64,000 nt of DNA. Source: Balanoglossus misakiensis (lineage: Eukaryota > Hemichordata). Below the pieces are notes generated by a model that was not told the DNA's origin, ran no database searches, and worked only from the letters and a program-made list of their open reading frames with translations. Every line of letters begins with the position of its first letter. Within the stretch, counting starts at the first letter, position 1. Location of the stretch: the NCBI GenBank assembly GCA_040954595.2, contig CM082587.2:3534001-3598000 (forward strand), given 5' to 3'. Made by a program: the position numbers and the translations under genes. Below are positions 51,061 through 64,000 of the stretch, piece after piece.

Positions 51061-54000
51061 TCATGTGACTGGTATGGGCGAATTCCATTGGATGTGAAGA
51101 TAGCCAATCAGACACCAAGATGTGGCTAATTGTTCTCCACATTGAATTTCACATGAATTACAGTTGATAGTATAATACATGTACATACCAGTGCAAATTA
51201 ATATCAACTTTTTTGTTCAACATATAATTCATTGAAAGTGTGTGATTCACTGGAAGTGATTCCCTCAAGTGTTTTGGGGAACAAATCTGCCTTCTGGAGA
51301 ATAGCAGATTTATGATAAAACAGTATCATCTTGGCATTACCAATGGTTAATTTACATCAATACCTTTTCTGTGCTATACGCATTTCAACAATTAAATGAT
51401 TTAAAAATTTACAGAGCTTTAAGAATATTGAAGGATATATTTTTTGCCTGTCATAGTTTTACTTTTCAAACTGTTTTGCTGCTGACGCGTTTACTTACAG
51501 CTTCTTTTTGTAACAGTTGCGCTGAGCTGCATTTATGGAGTGTGTGGCGCGGGCATCTCTGTACTTACAGCTTGTAGAGAAAACAGGGCGTACTGTAGTA
51601 AGAATTCCATATTACGTTACTGTCGCTTTGCTTTGTGTGCGCAAGTCGAGCTCTACACTGAACCTGTCATGCCTGGCGTCTCGCGTCGGTTAAGAATTTG
51701 TGCCAGCCAATAAGATGAGAGAACGGGGCTTTTTATCGTGTTGCGCGGCAGGCTTGTCGCCCACAAGAGCATCCACGCTGGAACAACACCCCCCCCGCCC
51801 CACCCTCTGGAGGTCCGGTACCTCACTCAACCCTGCTTTGCCATTGAGGGCGCTCTTCTCAACAGTGAATAGACTCTTCATAAGTTCATACATTTTTGAC
51901 ACAGAATAAGAGCAGTAACACAGGTATAACACATCAGACAGCCTCAAGAGGGTTGATCGACATTTCTAGGAACACTGGTACAGTGAACGCGCAATTTATT
52001 TTCCAAATCCAGTGACAGTTTCCCAATCCTATACGTTCATAATGTAATTCTCAGTTGTCAAAAGATAACTTCGAGAATTACAAAAACATGATTTCAGATT
52101 GTTAAACTAAATAATGTAATTATTTGTGTTTAAATATAATTAGAGTAGCACACACAAGCTGTCGTGTACAGAAAAATTATCCTTACCAGCCCATTAATGT
52201 ATGTGGCAAAATAAGGAACAGTGCTAATTTTATTTTCTTGAAAAATCAACTTTTATGAAAATATACTTTGTGTAATTTGAAAGCTTTTTCCTTGTGATTT
52301 GATGGAAATTGTGTTAATTTATTAAATTTATGTAGGCAGTCCCATAATGTTTAAGTGTAGCAAAAATATGATGCCATAATTTGTCTAAACATATGACTTG
52401 ATGGCTGTTAATTAGAAATCCCCAACCATTTTTTATGTGTGTATGAAAAAGGGTTGGAGAGTTAATTCTAGGCTTTAAAAAAACAGGTCGCATTTTGCGA
52501 TGTGACAGATACAACAACATTTGGACAAGGTGCAAGATTGCTTTTAGGGTAATGTCTTTCCATTTAAACACTGTGAACTCTAATCGGAGTTTACCAATTC
52601 GTGGTTTGGTCATGTGACTGTCTCCCATTTCTATCCATTCTTCACACACGGTACAAGTGTGTTTTTTGTTTGTTCCCAGAATGGCAGAATTCGCAGCGTA
52701 GAAGGAACTCTGATTTTGACATATAGTATCCTTGTATTTATCTAACAAAACTTGAAACCTTTTACAACCTCATGTTGTTTACATCTCAGTTATTTTCCTC
52801 AGTGACAAAAGAAACGAAAAATCCTATTGGGCAAGGCATTTAATTAGCTGTAAAAATGTCTGCCAGAGTTTGGTTTAGTACCCAAGGTTCAATTAATAAG
52901 CTGTAAAAATATCTGCCTGAATTCGCTTTAACAAATATACAATTAGCCTATAATCAACATTGGTTAGTAGCACAATATTAATCTGAGCCTGACAGATTTT
53001 ACAGCGAATTTGACAGGTCGAGAGAAAGTCTATGTCTATCTACTGAATTTTTTTTGGCTCTCTTTGTGAGTGTGATCCGTGATGTCTGTATCAACAGATT
53101 TTTTCTGAAATAAACATTGTCACTTAATATGATGAAATGGGTGCATCTGCATTTGCATGTCCATCCCCTAGGTCGCAACATGACATTGCAATATATGAAA
53201 AGAAACTCGCACTCAATAAAAACTCGTACGATGAAAAGGCACATTTATTTGACTCCAAAAATTCGACAAAATAACCTGAACGTCTGTTGACAACACAAAT
53301 TGTACGTGCAGTAACGGCAACAAATATGAACAAATTACGACGGAAAGGGGTCGCTTCAGTGTACAATGTTGAAAAACAAAAGAAAGAAAATCATATACTA
53401 GAGCGCCATCAATGGGCAAACCGTGTGTTGCCTTTGTTTCTTCTAGGAACTCGGAAATGTAAAACATCACATGATAATGGAGTGTCGATTCCGAATGACT
53501 TTTCCATGTTTAAACAGGTGTGTTGCCATCCAAAATCAGGTCTGTTCTCTTGTACGAAGCCCTGGAGGACGCTCTGAGAAAATAGAACAAATCCCAAAAG
53601 ACAATTTACCCATGTCAAGACAGACTTGATATTGAAGCTTGAAACGTTCATAGTTGTCACGGGTAGTAAAACAGTATGGACACATAACGACCGGTATTTA
53701 CAAAACTATTCCCCCACAAATGGAGGTTTACATAAAGTCTAATACATGCAGAGCGCCGGTCCATGGAAACAAACTTGAATATTTAACAATAAAAATGCCT
53801 AATTTTAAAAAGGTATTTACTCTGAAAAGGTCGAGTTTCACAGTGTACATACGTTTTGCTCGCGGCGACGAATTCGTCAGACGAATCACGGGAAATGTAC
53901 ACATTTTACCGATCATGCGCATTCACAGCGAATTAAACTAAGAACATCGATATCATCAGTGATAAAAGATTCTCTCAATACAGCTGCATCTATGTACCAC

Positions 54001-56085
54001 ATAGACCACTTTTCACAAAAAATGATAAATATTTATTCTCGGAACAAGAAATGATTGAGCACAAATCAAACGATTATAAACATATATAATTCTTTGAGAA
54101 GCTTCCGTGTTTGTATAATATTTTCCATTTATTTTATACATAGAGAAGCGCCCTATCAAACGAAATATTAAAAACTTCAATTTCATAGTACAAATATTTT
54201 TTTGATCTTCAAAAGTTTGGCCATTTTCACATTAAACAAAATTACCCGCTTTCAGAATGAACTACGGAACAACTTTCCCCAGAATTCAATAACTTATATT
54301 TGAATTTCCTTAAAAAAGACCACCAGTTAATGGTGGTTTCGTTTCAGTCAAAATTGTTAATATTGTTCATCCGCTCATAAAGGAATGTCATCCGTCTTAA
54401 CAGAGGTTTGGCCATCAGCAATTTGTTGAAATAAATAATTCAAGAGTAAACTAGAAAAGCTGTGTTTTTTTTAATTTCTGGGTTGTTGGAGTAAACTTCT
54501 TGGTGCATGATGGTGTGGGGGGGGGGGGGGGTGTACGCGACCAAACATTCTGAACGAAGCCGATTGTCTGAAAAAATGCTACCAAACTTCAACTGATGGT
54601 TGGGTTTTAAGATATGAAACATCAGATAATATTTAAATTTAAAGAGAAATTTCACTCAAATAGCAGTACGTAGCCTAAGAATATAGGTTTGGGACAAGGG
54701 TTGCAGTAACGAAGGACTTCGGTTAGTTAAGGCGACTTGCACATAGGTCATATCGATAAATATCGCGCAAAGTATTTAAACATATATAACATGATTAATC
54801 AATATTTGAATAATTATAGAATAAAGAAGAAAGTACGCACTTAGAATATCGAAGGAAAAAGAACCAATACATGTACATAGGTACAGTGTGCAACTAATCT
54901 GCATATAGCAAATCTTAGAAACTAATTTGAATATATGTAAATTACAGGTACTCAGAAAATTAGTTTGATATACAATGTATAGACATAGGCAAAGTCAGAA
55001 ACTAATTTAAAAAAAATTAGCTAATCTAAGTAATCCGCGTTCGAATGCAGTAAAAGTGACATGTTAAAAGGAAAGTTTAAGTATTCGTGGAGTGTAATTT
55101 CGAGAAAACTGTTTTTTGATTCAGTGTAATGTGTTAGAAACCTGTTGACACTAGACATGTAAATATCCATGAAATTGCAACTTTGTGATAAAATATATTT
55201 ATGATAGATACTCATACTTTACAAAAATGTACCAGCGAAGTACAATTACAAATTAATAGAGTCTGATATAGAGATTTGAAAAACAGCGCGATATACGTAA
55301 ATTGAAACAGAGCGAACTGTAAAATCTATTTAAAATATTGTACATTTTTTTGGATATGTCAGCTTTGCCTCAGTCATATTTACATATTGCTGATGTCATT
55401 CACGTGACAGACAGCATGGCTGATCATTGGTGATTGGCACCCTGCTTTCCTATAAGATCATGATCGTTTCTTACATTTCATCGTTCTGAATGTATGACCT
55501 TACACTTTTGTGTCGTGAGCAAATAAGATGCCCTTCCACTGTCGACGGGGAATTTTCGTTGTCCACCCAGCTGCTAATTGGAATCGTTAACCTTCAAGTA
55601 ATCATTAAATGCCAAAAAAATGTCAAAGTTATACAGCTCGCTTCTCGCGTAAATATTCAAAACTTAACGACGGCACAGAAAAACACAGTAAGTGGTACAG
55701 AACAGATCTGAGGGAAAAAATGAAAGTTCAAAAAAATTAGAATTGTGATATGGAGATTGAGTGACCTTCACAGAAGATGTGTGATTCCGTCACTGACAAC
55801 GCATCAGTTTGAAGTAACGATTTTGGTCTGATCGCAACTCTTTGGAGTACTGTAGTACTGCTTGAACGGACAAACGAATCGTCAAACAAATCCATGACTG
55901 ACGCGCGGCTGTGTGGCGCTCCGCCTGTACTATAAACACGCCCTGGAGTGGCGACGTCAATTTAACGTCCAAAAAGAGACGGAGCCGTCCAGTGAGATAC
56001 GATAGAGAACGGCAAATCCATCCTGGTCACCTGTACGAAGTTTCAGTTACAGAGAGCCCCGGAAACAGGGCTGAGGGTGAAGCGT
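51061..56085. other. Long non-coding interval between SEC16 and GARNL3
   Basis: The two genes converge here, so it should hold both 3' untranslated regions. The first plus-strand AATAAA that I find is near 53109, with another near 53216, which would give SEC16 a tail of about 2 kb. Short open frames are present but none matches a known protein. A 15-base G tract lies at 54517-54531. Confidence 0.45.
54517..54531 (+). repeat. Poly(G) tract
   Basis: Fifteen consecutive G residues in otherwise AT-rich non-coding DNA. It is prone to length errors in sequencing. Confidence 0.95.
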
Positions 56086-59000
56086 TCATTTTAGGTCGAC
56101 GTTTTCGTCCTCATCCACGGACGATGACAGTCGGAAAGGTGACGAGCTGAGGCTTGACATGGAAGGGCTTCCCTTGCCCGACGAGGATGAACCCAGCCCG
56201 AACAGCTCGGCCCGTGCGTCGCCAGCACATAGGTTTGCCGGGGTCGACCCGGTCCGGCTGGCGAAGGTTCTCACGGGAGACTTTCGCAGGAGTTCGGCCC
56301 GGGCGTCGAGTTCGGAGTTGGACGAGCCCGTCCGCTCGTTTGCGCCGCGCGGGGAGCGAAATCCCGCGTGAAGGCTGTGGGGATCCGGCTCGGACTGCGT
56401 TGAGTTCTGGCGCGATCCTATGTTCAGACCCAGCAACTCTGACCTCGGTGTGGGCTCGGACAGTCTGTCGGAGCTGGTGATGTAGCGGGCCTTCCCGACA
56501 GAAAACAGCTCGGCGCGCACATCGCGTTCCGTCCACACCGGAGGCGGGGATTCAGTGCGGGGTCGCGGTGGCGGGGCTGTCCCAAAGAGTTCGGCACGGG
56601 CGTCGCTCATGGTCTTCGGGTCGTGAGCACCACGGAACGCCGCGTGCGCATTGGCCACGACACGCTTTCCTCGCTCCAGCGGCGGGTGCCTGTTGTCGGA
56701 TCGTCCGATATTGCCATCGTCAAGGTAGACTCGCCTTCGCACTCCATTGTCCGAGAAGTTGACCAACGGCGTGATGATATTCGGTGGTTGTGGCTTGGAT
56801 GGTGCCGGGATTGGTCGCTCTGTCATTTGGCCAACTAAGCAGTTTAGAGGGATCTTAGAAATCTGTATCGTATTTGGACTTGGCGGACCTAAAGAGATAG
56901 AGAGAACATGAACATGCTACAAACGTCAGTGCATCGATGGTATTAGGAAGAAAATTGTCTACAGCTTATTTGTCGATTGAAAGCCACGCTCTTATTCAGT
57001 GGCAGCACCTGTATACAGTTATGCATAGTTGTTCTCACCCTCCCCCTCTCTATTTCTGGAAATCTGCAGTTTACCTGATGAAGTAGGCGAGCCTAGAGGG
57101 CTAAGTGGACGAGCATGGCCGTTTTCTTTCCCACTCGAATTAGCTGTTTCACTGGAACAAATCGTGAAGTAGAGGTCACACTGAAACGAAAAGAAGACAC
57201 ATCATATACATTTTATTATTTGATCATTCGTCTGTTTGTTGCTTCAATTCCATGTCTACATTAAGAAGAAAATGACCAAAGATGATATAAACAACCAAGT
57301 TCGGGCACTTGGACGCGACGATGCCTGAAACTGCGATAAACGAATAAAAACAAAAGCCAAGTGTGTTTTATGACGATAGATGGCGCGCTTTGTCCTACCT
57401 TGGAAGTGATGAGGTTCAGTCTTGGCATGGTCATCTCGTGAACCAGGTTGCCATTAACGACCAATCTGATCTCAACGGTATCCGGTGTAAAAGCCAGGAT
57501 GTAAGGGAAAGCGCACACTAAAACGAACAAATGCAACAGGAATTAGACAAGCTGATTATTAAACTGTGACCTTGGAGAAAAATCCTCGACAAAATTAAGA
57601 AGATGAGAACCATATATTTCGGTAGTGGCCACTCACCAATAGCGTCGGGTGGAGAGTTCCAGTGAATATCGAAATCTGACGACTGGTCTCCAGACATCTT
57701 CTTGAACTGGGAAACATCTGACCAGAGGTAAAGGAGAAACATCGCCAATTATTAAACAGCCTCGCCATTTAGGATTGACAGTGAGAAGTTACAGGACCAA
57801 ACACGGGCGCCATACTGACCATATGCAGAGAAAATATGCACCTAACCAAACGTTAACAATCGCGTCGGAAGTATATAAAACATTCAACAAAACGAAGTCT
57901 TTCTCTTACGGTTATAGCAGAGCAATAACTCGGCCTCGTCGTCCTCGTAAATATCCAGCGCCGTAACGAGGTTCACCTGAGTAATGAAAAAAACAAACCA
58001 ACAAATTTAACACGCCATAGTTCGACCGGATTTCCACATGCCCCGGAGACACAAGAGATGGTCTGTACAGATTCATCACCCTGAAACAAGCAGTGCCTGG
58101 TTTCTCTCTCACAAACAAACAGCCAACATTTTACGGCTGTCAAATGTGGATGATGATTACTTTGGGGCGAACACGATTGGAAAACTCATTATCTTTACCT
58201 CACGATTTAATGAGTGACAGTCATTTGGTTTCTTTATGGACCCAGATCACAGTACTTGTGTCAAAGAATCCTGATGGCTTCGGGCAGCAAATAATACAGG
58301 GCCAATCCCATTAAAGTCTCGTTTACCCGGTTGGGAAACTCGGCCAAATGTTACAGTTTTATTTGTGCCTCCAAGAATTCGATTCAACGGAAAATCAAAC
58401 TGTAAAGTTCGATATTCTTGCCTACATTATGTGCTATTCACAAATGAGGCCACCTTTTAACCCCGGCTGATCTGATTAAGTTGCGACGTTCGTAAAAGTG
58501 CTCCTTGACGCGCGCAAGCCGCAGGTGATCCAAAGGTGACGAAATGAGGCAATTGAATGTGAGATGTTGTGTGTAAAACCATCTCACCTTATTGGCCTCC
58601 ACCTGGTGCAGTCTGAACGTATCTCCGTTCTTCTCGTTGATCAGATCGAACTGATGTCTGTAGCCGACGCAGATCTGGTTGTCCGATTTACCGCCATCTA
58701 TCAACGTCATCAGCGTGGGCACTTCGCCCGCGTACAGTTCCTATCAAGAAAAAGCATCAGATAGAGATCAGACGTCTATGAGAATCGGAGTGTGTGGTGG
58801 AGCTTTGTTGCACATCTGGCATAAATGCGTCCTGTCTGTCTTTTCTTGTAGTGATGAGATTACCTAACAGTAGTGTACTTAGAGATTTATTTTGATACGC
58901 CCCAGTGATAAAGAAATCGAAAGGCAAATGACCTCTCCGAGTGCGGTCTCAGTCTGTTTGTGATTCACGTCTAGCACCGCAAGAAAAACGACTATATCTA

Positions 59001-62000
59001 CACAGTATAAGCTGCCAAGACTGACAGTGAACCGTAGACACCCGCACGTAAAAATTGTCAGAATCATCATCACCAATGTACGACAAGAGGGCGCCAACCA
59101 GGTTTCACCATCACCTCTGGTACTTCAAAGGATCAGATCAGATAATTGAGTTTATTTTGAAAATTGTATGAATTACCCTGATGTACTGGAATCCATCAAC
59201 GGTGTCTGTATCTGCGGCGGTGCACCACGCCGTCCAGGCGGCACTGTGTTTCCAGGTCATCAGCAGAAGCTTCTTCCCTATAGCAACCACCATCCGTAAA
59301 TGGCTGCCCCCGGGTCTACTCAAGGCATAAAGATGGCAACCTATCAAAAAGAAGGGGGTTTAACTATAATGACTGAACATTGACTTGCAGTATTTAGGTA
59401 TACGTTCTGTGGGAAAGGTCTCCCTGTCTCCCCCACCCGTCACTCACTCTATCTCTCTCCCCTCTCATTCTCTCTCTCTCGTGTAAGTGCCATTGACACA
59501 GGAAGAGAGGCATAAACTGTGCTTACCCTTGGTTCGTTCAAGTTTATGCTCTTTGCAGTCGGTCTTCGTGCGCAACACGTACTCGTTGTGTTCACCTTCA
59601 AAGTCCGATAACCTGAACACATACACCTTACACTCCTTGCCTGCGAACGAGGATGGAAAACACTGAGTCAGTGAGTGGGTTATTACTCCGCCGACGCTCA
59701 CAATCTTTCGTGAGTCTTCTGGCGAAGGTGTCGGGTTCTTCTAAGTATTAATGTACAAATGGATTCACCTTTGTCAGCCCTGAAGAGCAGCAGACCGTGG
59801 GCTTCAACAACGCTCAGTTGCTTGACTTGGAGAGATTTGTCGATTATCAACCTCGCACTCAAACCCTCTGCAATAAAAGAGCAGTGTGTTACTTCAAAAT
59901 AAGAAACACGGAGACCTTGTCCATAGTAACGCTCAACGGCATCCAATTTCCAATTTCACGTGAAGTCACCGTGACACGGTTATAGTCTGACGGCACTATT
60001 TTCTACACACTTGGAGACTTCAAAGGCTTACGGATAATTGCGCTGGATAGACACTGACCTTCTAAGATATAGACGCCGACTTCTGTAGCCACAATCAGCC
60101 TATCACCTATGCGGAAATATAGACAAACAAAATACGTCAGGATGAATAGACATCTGTCTGACTGCTTGTCTGTTTGTCTCTCTCTGCATGTGTCTATCTG
60201 TCTGTCTGTGTCTGTCGAGGTATGTCTGTCATCCTCGCTTTAGCTCGCCTCTCTCTCTTCTGTGTCGCAGGCCTCGCGAATGGCCCAACCGGAAGACACT
60301 TTAAAACCTATCAGTTACCTACCCCATGAATCCCCACAGATGATGTGATGTGGAAAGTCAGATATGATGCAGTGTGGTTCCCATGGCTACAAAAAGAGAA
60401 AAAAACTCGATTTGAGCAATGGAGCAGAAGGAGGCATGAAATACAAAAATGCCGACAAAGAGACCACGTTTAGGTAAAGGAAATGCGCATGGCCTCCCTT
60501 TTAATGGGTCGATCTATATTTTCTGTTGTTGCAAGTCTGAACAGAATTCGCATAAAGACGATGCGCACTTTGAGCATCGCCCACAATTAATATACTGTTT
60601 AATACAGGTATAAAATTTAGGTGAGAATCAACCAAGCGAAAAATTCAAAAATTACACGAGCACTCATGCGCAATGCAGTACGCTCTCACGTGAACCACCA
60701 CGCGCGCCTCTCTCCATCCGCGCGCGCACATGAAAATCCACACACATCAAGACGGATCGTGGTGATTGAGCGAGTCCTTTTACTTCCATACAGCTTGCCT
60801 AGTGTACTCAACTCAACTCACCTCTCGGCGAAATAGACTGGTTGTTGCCAGACTTGTTGGTGCGTCTCCTTTGACGATAGTTTTCAATTTCAACATCTGG
60901 AAGAGAATATTTTATATGGATGAATGGCCATGAACGCCGACAGCGACAAGAGAAATAGACTTAGCTTCCTCACGCCAGTGGCGCACAGCCACTATACGCA
61001 TTTTACAACATTTGCAAAGGATTTCACTGACAGTGAGGTATATTGACGTGACTTCAACGTCAGGCGTAGGCGTCTAGAGACAGACATCCTTACATTTTAC
61101 CAAACTGCCCTCTACTGTTACTGATAAATGAAAATTGCAACAGTTGCCACCAACAACTCTGGTTCGATTTCAATGCATTTAGTCACATTTTTTCATTGTT
61201 TTTGTAATCTGGATTGTTGTTTGCAGAATCTATATTATTTAATTATTGATTATGAAAGCTCACCTGTCCTATCCGAAGAAACTCAGCCTGGCGCTGTTCC
61301 TCCTTCCGACTTCTCCCCCCACGTTGTGATTCCGGTATGACGTCACTAAAGGAACGCTTGTTCAACATATTCTGCTGAGAAGGGATGCAAAACCAGGGTA
61401 GAAAATCAATACGCAGAGTTTAAAGATTCTCAACGTAATAATATATTTTTCCCACTTTGGCTGGTTATAAAATCACAATATGATATTCGGAATAAATAAT
61501 TTACCTTTACATATATCTACCTATACAAATCCGGTCCCACTCTTCTACATATGTCATATCAGGGATCAGATTATTTTTTTATGGATGCGAGAATATAAAT
61601 CGATATTTTACTTCTGAAAGCCAGTCTTAATGAAAGCGAATGAAAGACGATATAACAAACCGAATCCTCCGCGTCGCCCACTCCCAGCTAAACCTGAGCT
61701 CCTGATTGGCGCACGCACAGGGGATTTTGAATATTTACCTTGCTGACTTCCGGTAAGAGCTCTTGGTGTAAATTTTTGATCAGCATGTCGAGAGTTCGTT
61801 GCCGTTTGTTCGCAAAAGTCGGGGTGTTGAAGGCTGCCTTCTCCCCGTTTATTACTGAAAAATAAATGAGTGTTATTCGTTAGGCCTCGCCGACACATCT
61901 CTTCGCCTCGAAAATCAAGAGAGATAAACCGTCTAAAATTTGAAAATCAAGATGGCCGCCAATGTCTCTGTTTGGTTTCTATGGAGAAATTACCACTCAG

Positions 62001-63659
62001 AATACGACACAATACGAAGAGGAATTCTGATATCAGTCTAGGAATCGTTTCTGTAGCGAACAAGATGTTACTTTACAGCAAGGTCGGTAATGAGGTCGCC
62101 CAAAATTGAATGTAGCGCTGGAAACTCCATCACTACATGCACATCTCTGAGTGGTGAACAGAAGAAAACCGCCACACATAGAACCCCAGGCAGACAAAGG
62201 CTAGCGTCCACTCACGTTTCACCAGAAGGAAATCTCTGAACTGAACGTGATCCTTGAAGACAGGCGGCGATGGTAATGGAGGCCCAAACAACGGCACCGA
62301 CTCTTCAGAAAACACCGAAAGCCTGCGAGTGGAAAAGAAATGGTCTGGTTTAGCGATCGGTCTGCCTTTGCTAAGAGTCCGACCAGCGCGTGGCAATGTA
62401 TTAATAAGCTTAATGGGCAACTATTCACGTGTTAGCCAAATTATAGACAGTTATCATTGAAGCCGAGCTATAAGCAGCAAGAAGAGTGCACAATGATTAT
62501 TTAAAAAAAACTTACTTGTAGCTGTCGTCGTTTCTGTTGTACGTGACTAGAGCAAATATGTCTGAATATCAGAGTGAAGGAACGTTTCATAATGTCTGTG
62601 TGAATGCCGTGTAATGCCGTCTAAATTTTGGCTTCTTCTTAGGAATAGTGGACACGTTTCTGGGTAGTGTGGCATTCATGTCCAGATAAGGTTTATAAAT
62701 AGCACGGGACTTCGACTAGTACAGGGTCATTTTTCGCCAATCGAATGTATGCAGGGGGTGGTACAGGCTAAATTCGACGAGATGTTAAAGGATACGAGTG
62801 AAGTGGGACTTGATCATTGACGGTTTGAAGGTCGGTGGTGCGTCTGGATCCGCGTTATCTTGGAAAACTATGGTGACGATGTCATTACCTATGTGACGTT
62901 TACGCTCTACCTGTTGTTTGTTATCTTTGGAGTAAGGCAACATGGTAGACACATGAAACATGATTTCATGGCCTTCAAAAATTGTGTAAATGGATTCTGT
63001 ACCCGTTGTATTACCTGTGCGACAGAAAAGAAAAATGTGTTTGGTGTGATTCAGTTTTTATACTAGTTTGCACGTGAGTATATTATTGATTACTCTGCGT
63101 GAATACTATGAAAGCAGCAACGTATCTTCAGCAGAATCAAATGCACAGTACAATCGAAACAAAAGGCCATAAAAATTATGTCTCGGTTCGACCGCACACC
63201 TTGGAGGTATTTCAAAGTCAACCCACGACGGCGACCGTTTACTGAACCGGCTCGTGTACCACGCCACAGGCTTTTACAGATCGGAGATAGCGATCTCGTT
63301 ACGATCGAACTCAGGTCTGATTGAAACAAACCTGATTAGGAACACTGGATATTGGAGAGAACCTTACGGATCGAGGGGGTCTTCCCCTTATTTCATTAGG
63401 ATAAGAATCTGTAAAATGGCATGTCCAATACATAACATGAATGCTATAATTTATTTTTGCTATCAGGGAATTCCACGTAAACGAGTAATACCCATAAAAA
63501 GATCGTGTACAGTATGCGCATCTGTTCGTGGACTATTAGTGGCACAGGAAAACAACTTACTTTTCACGTCTAGTCCGGCGGCGAATTTGTCCCATCCTTT
63601 CAACCAGATCTGATCTCCCAAAAGGCTGACGAACCTACTGAACGCCTTGCTGCCATGTT
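56086..63659 (-). CDS. GARNL3: GTPase-activating Rap/Ran-GAP domain-like protein 3 (5' exons outside the window)
   Basis: Eighteen exons, in transcript order 63561-63659, 62796-63014, 62516-62561, 62216-62322, 61739-61854, 61264-61371, 60822-60896, 60323-60386, 60059-60106, 59769-59867, 59527-59640, 59177-59340, 58588-58740, 57910-57976, 57637-57717, 57399-57517, 57075-57180 and 56086-56888 (861 residues in the window). The first part is a RapGAP domain: [50 protein letters not shown] with the presumed catalytic asparagine (Asn thumb), then [15 protein letters not shown] citron-homology (CNH) domain follows: [49 protein letters not shown]. The tail ends [12 protein letters not shown], as in the human protein. 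It carries five copies of a motif like DARAELFGL where I recall one in human. The N-terminus lies beyond the right edge. Confidence 0.93.
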
Positions 63660-64000
63660 CTAGGGAAAATACAAAAACACATTGAAACATTAATCAAGTA
63701 AATCAATTTGCTTTGGGGCAGACGCAGCCGATAAAAACACGATTCTCAAGTAAGGAATATCCATCTTAAGTTTTCAGTTTCGTCGACCGACAATCCTCTC
63801 AATATGAGGCGAAAGTTGAGAGACTTTGCAGCTTTGCAATCCCACTAATGCTAAGATGTCATTTTGAATTCGCGTAAGTCGTGACAATATCACGACAATA
63901 GCTAATAAAATATGTATACTAATCTCACGACAAACGTATGGAAGGGTTATACATATAATACGAACAGGATGGGGAAAAACAATATCGTCTTTGTGAAGAT
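63660..64000 (-). other. GARNL3 intron sequence to the window edge
   Basis: This is upstream of the acceptor at 63660-63661 (minus strand). No further GARNL3 exon is seen before the window ends. The next exon upstream must end in phase 1. Confidence 0.5.

Noticed and set aside
51690-51947. 85-codon minus-strand frame in a GC-richer patch after SEC16
   Set aside because: No domain or splice context seen; could be part of the SEC16 3' region or a decayed repeat, but nothing supports a gene.

Overview
The window is animal nuclear DNA. It has dense GT-AG introns, vertebrate-like gene families, a eukaryotic type II tRNA-Ser and AATAAA signals. Small introns, about 13 genes in 64 kb and one-to-one matches to human families suggest an invertebrate deuterostome. 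A cephalochordate (amphioxus) or hemichordate is my best guess, but I could not search for the species. Exon models below were built by hand. Every complete model adds up to a whole number of codons with matching splice phases.

Left third (1-15 kb): the last exon of a flavin-containing monooxygenase (FMO) is followed by four tandem, same-strand paralogues, here called A (1225-3522), B (6433-8308), C (9230-10330) and D (13666-15001). Each encodes a small secreted protein with a signal peptide and a cysteine-rich domain ending in CC-x4-C(N), like Ly-6/uPAR three-finger domains. A, B and D also have two LDL-receptor class A repeats, one per exon. C has lost both through a deletion that fused the ends of two exons but kept the frame. 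A complete microsomal glutathione S-transferase (MGST1 type) lies between C and D. This array is the most unusual part of the window.

Middle (15-36 kb): an intronless RNF26-type membrane RING E3 gene (minus); ALDH9A1 (minus, 9 exons); a six-EF-hand CREC/reticulocalbin-like ER protein ending in RDEL (plus), with a tRNA-Ser(UGA) in one intron; FKBP15 (minus, 30 exons); and SEC22B (minus, 5 exons).

Right (36-64 kb): SEC16 (plus, at least 25 exons, about 2,575 residues) starts head-to-head with SEC22B. Two ER-Golgi traffic genes may therefore share a promoter. About 5 kb of apparently non-coding DNA separates it from a GARNL3 orthologue (minus; RapGAP plus CNH domains) that runs off the right edge and carries five copies of a short C-terminal motif.

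Most of the recognised genes act at the ER or on ER-Golgi traffic (FMO, MGST1, RNF26, the CREC protein, SEC22B, SEC16), but this may be chance. As far as I recall human gene locations, several orthologues lie on human 9q32-q34 and 1p12-q25, which belong to the MHC/NOTCH paralogon, so the block may preserve ancient chordate linkage.
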